Source: Burkholderiaceae bacterium (lineage in GTDB: Bacteria; Pseudomonadota; Gammaproteobacteria; Burkholderiales; Burkholderiaceae). From it: a DNA stretch of 18,197 nt. The stretch covers positions 1-18,197 of the forward strand of contig CANGWT010000014.1 in assembly GCA_947457745.1 (NCBI GenBank), read 5' to 3'. The notes below the pieces were generated by a model. It searched no databases and was not told the DNA's origin. It saw only the letters and a list, made by a program, of their open reading frames with translations. Below are positions 14,486-18,197 of this stretch, in pieces (position 1 is the stretch's first letter; every line of letters begins with the position of its first letter). The position numbers and the translations under genes were made by a program.

Positions 14486-15139
14486 TCAATCTAATAAATG
14501 CCCAGTCTTAACAAATATAGTACATCCCTCTTTACTGAAAGGCTGATGCAAACTCAGATGAGGGCTTCTGATCCATGAGCCAGCTGGGTAGCGCCCATGT
14601 TCATCTTCAAACACACCATCAACTACAAAGATTTCTTCGCCACCATAGTGCTTATGTGGATTGAAATAGGTTTGGGGAGCCCATCGAACCAAAGTTGATC
14701 CATTACCCTGCTGCATGAGCGGCATCACAGTAAGGCCAGGCACCATGCCTTGGTACCAAGGGGCTAATTTTGTATCAATAAGCTCTCGCTCCACATGCTC
14801 AGCTCCGAGATGTCGCAGTTTCACAAAAAGAGTGCATCCAGTTTTGCTATGAGGTGCATGAGAAGATCCAGGGGGATTCATGATGTAGGTGCCAGCCGGA
14901 TAGTCGCCAGTTTCATCACTAAATATCCCATCAAGCACCAATATCTCTTCACCAAATTCATGAGTGTGCGTTGGAAAATGAGAATTGGGTAAATAACGAA
15001 CGATCGAGGTTGCCTTTGCAATTTCATCGCCAATACGATCAAGCATGCGTCTCTCAATACCTGCTTCAGGGCTTGGAACCCAAGGTAAATCATGATGATT
15101 AATCGCGACTCTCTTACTGTAGTCAGAGTTGATATTCAT
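14486..15139 (-). CDS. tandem (double) cupin, ChrR-like
   Basis: A 217-residue protein made of two homologous cupin modules. Module 1 has His58, His60, Glu64 and His94 within F-P-T-H-T-H-E-F-G-E-E, L-D-G-I-F and P-P-G-S-S-H-A-P. Module 2 has His162, His164, Glu168 and His198 within P-H-K-H-Y-G-G-E-E, V-D-G-V-F-E-D-E-H-G-R-Y-P-A-G and S-L-H-Q-P-F. Each ends G-C-T-x-F-V-K. It resembles the ChrR-type cupin of sigma-factor regulators and related dioxygenase-like bicupins. No anti-sigma zinc domain precedes it and no sigma-factor gene is adjacent, so an enzyme or metabolite-sensing role is more likely than a classical anti-sigma factor. Both metal sites look intact. There is no clear Shine-Dalgarno sequence, and a 68-base gap follows leuD. 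Confidence 0.85.
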   Translation of the reverse strand: MNINSDYSKRVAINHHDLPWVPSPEAGIERRMLDRIGDEIAKATSIVRYLPNSHFPTHTHEFGEEILVLDGIFSDETGDYPAGTYIMNPPGSSHAPHSKTGCTLFVKLRHLGAEHVERELIDTKLAPWYQGMVPGLTVMPLMQQGNGSTLVRWAPQTYFNPHKHYGGEEIFVVDGVFEDEHGRYPAGSWIRSPHLSLHQPFSKEGCTIFVKTGHLLD

Positions 15140-15207
15140 TTATTACATTCAGATATTTGAAAAGATGCCTAAGCATAGCAAGCAATTTAAACAGACGCTA
15201 AGTAAAC

Positions 15208-15849
15208 TTAACTAAGTCTATCAATAGTTTTTCTTGCAACATCTTTCATCCAAGCTTGCTTATTCCAATGCTCTTGGGCAAAAGCGTCAATCTCAGTCTT
15301 GTACTTCAAGGTAAGGCCAATCACATCCAAACCTTCCAAGAACATCCGGCGATGTCTTGCCGACATGACAAATGCGAACTCATGATAGGTAGTGCGAACC
15401 CTTAGACTCTCAATATCAATATCCAGACTGATTGGTGCGCCCTTATCATCAGCCTCTTTCATTAAGGCTTGCACTTGATCTTCAGGTAGAACAACTAACA
15501 ATAGGCCGTTCCCCATTGCATTGGAGTAGAAAATCTCAGCAAAGCTAGAAGCAATGACTGCCTTAAATCCAAACTGCTGCATCCCCCAAACAGCATGTTC
15601 ACGACTAGAGCCACATCCATAGTTTGGACCTGCAATCAAAACATCAGTTTTTGCATAAGCAGGCTGGTTCAAAAAGAAGTTTTGTTTTGGCTCTCCATAC
15701 TCATCAAAGCGCAGGTCATAAAATAAGCCCTGCGCTAAGCCAGCCTTATCGATACCACGTAAAAACTGCTTTGGCATGACCTGGTCGGTATCAAAATTGG
15801 CAATACGCAATGCGGCAGCGTACCCATTAATTTTGGATAGCTTATGCAT
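15208..15849 (-). CDS. leuD: LeuD-like hydro-lyase small subunit
   Basis: A 213-residue small (swivel-domain) subunit of the isopropylmalate-isomerase type. N-F-D-T-D-Q-V-M-P-K-Q-F-L (residues 18-30) and N-Y-G-C-G-S-S-R-E-H-A-V-W (near 76-88) are the substrate-binding hallmarks, followed by A-V-I-A-S-S-F-A-E-I-F. With LeuC it would form an aconitase-family dehydratase/hydratase. There is no leuA or leuB nearby and the context is catabolic, so I infer a paralogue serving a related acid (citraconate/citramalate or similar), not necessarily leucine synthesis. The ATG overlaps the leuC stop by 8 bases, so the subunits are co-translated. Confidence 0.9.
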   Translation of the reverse strand: MHKLSKINGYAAALRIANFDTDQVMPKQFLRGIDKAGLAQGLFYDLRFDEYGEPKQNFFLNQPAYAKTDVLIAGPNYGCGSSREHAVWGMQQFGFKAVIASSFAEIFYSNAMGNGLLLVVLPEDQVQALMKEADDKGAPISLDIDIESLRVRTTYHEFAFVMSARHRRMFLEGLDVIGLTLKYKTEIDAFAQEHWNKQAWMKDVARKTIDRLS

Positions 15850-17263
15850 TTATAGCTCCTTGTAATTTACGCACATCCGTAATCTTGCCCGTAACTGCGG
15901 CAGCGGCAGCCATAGCAGGACTCATTAAATGGGTAATGGCGCCTCTACCTTGACGACCCTCAAAGTTCCGATTAGTTGTGGAGGCACAGCGTACGCCAGC
16001 AGCCAGAACATCATCGTTCATGGCAAGACACATAGAACAACCAGGCTTGCGCCATTCAAAACCAGCAGCAATAAGCTTGTCTGCAATCCCCTCTTTTTCA
16101 GCCTGAGCTTGAACAGCGCCAGAGCCAGGCACGACCATCGCTCGAACGCCAGCCACTACTTTGCGATCACCGATTGCAGCAAGCACATTCCGTAAATCCT
16201 CAATACGTCCATTGGTGCAAGAGCCGATAAATACGTGGTCAATTGGTGTGCCCTCTAATGTTTGACCATCAGATAACTTGGTATATCTCAATGCTTGCTC
16301 AAGACTCAGCTTATCAAGAGGATCTTGAATAGAATCCTTGGTTGGAATAGCAGCGCCAATAGCAATGGCTTGGTCTGGGCTTGTGCCCCAAGTCACAAAA
16401 GGCGCCATATCACTTGCATCAAATTCATATTCTTTTTCAAACTGAGCGTCTTTATCTGAATATAAACTTGCCCAATACGCCAATGCACGATCTTTCATCT
16501 CGCCCGCAATATCAGGACATCTTGCTAAGACATAATCAATGGCTGTTTTGTCTGGTGCAATTAAGGCCCCTCGAGCGCCTGCCTCCACTGCCATATTACA
16601 TAAAGTAAAGCGCGCCTCGGTACTCAAATCCATTAGTGCGGATCCGCTGAACTCCACTACGTAGCCAATTGCACCTTTAGCCCCAATTTGACTAATGATG
16701 TTCAAGATCATGTCTTTAGAGGTAGTGCCAACTGGTAATGTGCCATTGATCTTGATGTGCATATTTTTAGCTAAGCGGTATACCAAAGTTTGGGTAGCTA
16801 GAACATGCTCAACTTCGGATGTGCCAATACCAAAACCTAGAGCCCCCAAGGCCCCATAGGTAGTGGTATGACTATCGCCACAAATGATCACCATGCCCGG
16901 ACGTACCATGCCATGCTCTGGGGATACGACATGCTCAATACCTTGCAATGGATGATTGGTATCAAACAAAGGGATATTGTGCTTTACACAATTCTTCTTC
17001 AGGTTAAGGGCTTGCAATGAAGAGGCTGGATCAGCAATCTTTCTGGGCATTTCATTGTGGGTGGGGATGATGTGACTAACAACAGAGATGTTCTGCCCCG
17101 GAATGAGCACTTCACGACCTTTTTCATCCAGACCCGAAAACGCTTGTGGACTGGTGTATTCATTCATCAAATGTAAATCGCAGAAAAGAAGTACATGCTC
17201 CTCGTCCAAACTTACTACCGTATGTGAGTCCACCAATTTTTGGTATAGAGTTTTAGCGCCCAT
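15842..17263 (-). CDS. leuC: LeuC-like hydro-lyase large subunit, [4Fe-4S]
   Basis: A 473-residue aconitase-superfamily large subunit. Cluster ligands are the Cys of I-G-S-C-T-N-G-R (349) and the pair in P-G-C-S-M-C-L-A-M-N (409, 412). It has C-G-D-S-H-T-T-T-Y-G-A, F-G-I-G-T-S-E-V-E-H-V-L-A-T-Q-T, and a C-terminal S-T-T-N-R-N-F-E-G-R-Q-G-R-G. The length is normal for LeuC. The family hydrates or dehydrates 2- or 3-hydroxy acids: 3-isopropylmalate, and in relatives citraconate, maleate, dimethylmaleate or homoaconitate. Several residues near the active site differ from the usual LeuC (N-E-Y-T-S-P where H-E-V-T-S-P is normal; T-Y-G where T-H-G is normal), which suggests another substrate. The ATG overlaps the previous stop (TGATG). 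Confidence 0.9.
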   Translation of the reverse strand: MGAKTLYQKLVDSHTVVSLDEEHVLLFCDLHLMNEYTSPQAFSGLDEKGREVLIPGQNISVVSHIIPTHNEMPRKIADPASSLQALNLKKNCVKHNIPLFDTNHPLQGIEHVVSPEHGMVRPGMVIICGDSHTTTYGALGALGFGIGTSEVEHVLATQTLVYRLAKNMHIKINGTLPVGTTSKDMILNIISQIGAKGAIGYVVEFSGSALMDLSTEARFTLCNMAVEAGARGALIAPDKTAIDYVLARCPDIAGEMKDRALAYWASLYSDKDAQFEKEYEFDASDMAPFVTWGTSPDQAIAIGAAIPTKDSIQDPLDKLSLEQALRYTKLSDGQTLEGTPIDHVFIGSCTNGRIEDLRNVLAAIGDRKVVAGVRAMVVPGSGAVQAQAEKEGIADKLIAAGFEWRKPGCSMCLAMNDDVLAAGVRCASTTNRNFEGRQGRGAITHLMSPAMAAAAAVTGKITDVRKLQGAINA

Positions 17264-18171
17264 CAACTGTCCCGATTTAAAAATGTCATCACTTTTTCCA
17301 GCAGAATCTCTGGGGCCTCCTCAGGAAGATAGTGTCCACAAGGTAAGGTCTCGCCAGTCACGCTTCGACTAATTGCCTGCCATTCTTGAAGGGGCTTAAA
17401 GCATTGATTAACAACCCCGTCTGCACCCCAAAGTACCATCGTTGGCATCTCCAACTTCCTACCAGCTGCAATGTCTTCGCGATCGTGAATCAAATCAATT
17501 CCAGCTGCAGCGCGGTAATCCTCACACATGCCATGAGCTGCTCCAGGCAAAGCTATGCAGCGCATGTATTCAGCTAGAGCCCTGGAATCAAAGGGCTTTA
17601 GTCCGGCATGGCGTCTTCCCATTAAATCCCGAATATAAGCTGCGGGATCCGCTTCAATGAGTCGCTCTGGCAGCGGCGAAGGCTGTATTAAAAAGAACCA
17701 GTGCCAGTAGGCCTTGGCAAATGCATCATTGGTTTTTTCATACATAGAGAGGGTTGGAGCAATATCGAGCATGATCAAGCTGCTTACTAAGGCGCTATGA
17801 TCCATCGCTAAACGATGTGCGACTCGCGCACCCCGATCGTGTGCCAGCACATCAAAACGATTAAATCCAAGTTGCTGCATGACCTCGACTTGATCCTGCG
17901 CCATCACTCTCTTTGAATAATTACTATGGTCACTTGTACCTTGTGGTTTAGAGGAGTCCCCATAACCCCGCAGGTCCGTCATTACTAATGTGTGCTTCTT
18001 CATGAGTTCTGGTGCAACCTTATGCCAAATGGCATGGGTTTGGGGATGTCCATGCAGCAGCAATAGTGGCGAGCCAGACCCACCCACATGACCAGCAATT
18101 TGAATCCCATTGACCTCAAAAACACGTGCCTGAAATCCAGGAAATAATGCATCTGATGACATAAGTACCAT
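17263..18171 (-). CDS. haloacetate-dehalogenase-like alpha/beta hydrolase
   Basis: A 302-residue cytoplasmic alpha/beta hydrolase close to fluoroacetate/haloacetate dehalogenases. It has an oxyanion loop H-G-H-P-Q-T, a nucleophile elbow A-H-D-R-G-A-R with Asp112 in place of Ser and Arg113/Arg116 for the carboxylate, the halide-pocket pair His157-Trp158 in Y-W-H-W, Tyr219 in C-E-D-Y-R-A, and catalytic His280 in C-G-H-Y-L-P-E-E. These correspond to the residues known in Rhodopseudomonas fluoroacetate dehalogenase. The reaction would be haloacetate to glycolate plus halide, although homologues acting on other acids are possible. Start ATG 18171; ATG 18162 is also possible. Neither has a good ribosome site. 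It is the first visible gene of the long leftward array and is coupled to leuC by TGATG. Confidence 0.85.
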   Translation of the reverse strand: MVLMSSDALFPGFQARVFEVNGIQIAGHVGGSGSPLLLLHGHPQTHAIWHKVAPELMKKHTLVMTDLRGYGDSSKPQGTSDHSNYSKRVMAQDQVEVMQQLGFNRFDVLAHDRGARVAHRLAMDHSALVSSLIMLDIAPTLSMYEKTNDAFAKAYWHWFFLIQPSPLPERLIEADPAAYIRDLMGRRHAGLKPFDSRALAEYMRCIALPGAAHGMCEDYRAAAGIDLIHDREDIAAGRKLEMPTMVLWGADGVVNQCFKPLQEWQAISRSVTGETLPCGHYLPEEAPEILLEKVMTFLNRDS

Positions 18172-18197
18172 TCGTATATTGATTTATCCTACAGTAA

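Noticed and set aside
16381..16608. Rightward 75-codon frame inside leuC
   Set aside because: It is opposite a well-conserved part of LeuC, with no independent evidence of coding.
15208..17263. LeuCD as the leucine-biosynthesis enzyme
   Set aside because: Not fully excluded, but no leuA or leuB is adjacent, the neighbours are catabolic, and LeuC has altered active-site residues, so I did not make it the main call.

Overview
The window (18,197 bases, roughly 45% G+C by eye) reads as chromosome of a low-GC freshwater-type betaproteobacterium of the order Burkholderiales. Polynucleobacter or a close relative is my best guess, inferred from protein style, the solitary Bug-type solute receptor, the VOC 'virulence protein' type and the 'translational machinery protein' family. 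It is densely coding. No gap exceeds 300 bases; the largest non-coding gaps are about 50 to 95 bases. I see no RNA gene, insertion sequence, CRISPR array or phage gene.

Region 1 (1-7084) is a photolyase/cryptochrome neighbourhood. A leftward operon runs from 2947 to beyond the left edge: small TIGR03643/DUF2805 protein, DCC (DUF393) protein, chalcone-isomerase-like secreted protein, DUF3833 lipoprotein, and an FeS-BCP (PhrB/CryB-type) photolyase cut off by the window edge. Divergent from it is a rightward set: SDR oxidoreductase, secreted histidine phosphatase, DUF2237 protein. The last of these overlaps tail-to-tail with a second leftward pair, a DUF2256 zinc-ribbon protein followed by a DASH-type cryptochrome. 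A histone-deacetylase-family amidohydrolase is divergent from that pair. The two photolyase-family enzymes belong to different subfamilies. Together with the DUF2256, DUF2805, DUF393 and DUF3833 partners they suggest a light or photo-oxidative damage locus.

Region 2 (7120-8434) is a short leftward set: DUF1488 protein, 'translational machinery' protein, small potassium-channel-like membrane protein. Upstream lies a perfect FNR/Anr box (TTGAT-N4-ATCAA, 8406-8419), placed as in a class II FNR-activated promoter, so this set is probably induced at low oxygen.

Region 3 (9232 to 18171, with a methyltransferase-like gene at 8435-9247) is a long leftward array, read from right to left: haloacetate-dehalogenase-like hydrolase, LeuC-like and LeuD-like hydro-lyase subunits, a double cupin, a secreted lipase-like hydrolase, a CaiB/BaiF CoA-transferase, an HMG-CoA-lyase-family enzyme, a Bug receptor, a VOC protein, a single cupin and a spermidine-synthase-fold protein. 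There is no leuA or leuB. The hydro-lyase, CoA-transferase and CoA-lyase together fit a catabolic route for a C5 methyl-branched dicarboxylate: citraconate to (R)-citramalate to (R)-citramalyl-CoA to acetyl-CoA plus pyruvate, with the Bug protein as scavenging receptor. This substrate is an inference; an HMG or 3-methylglutaconate route is the main alternative.
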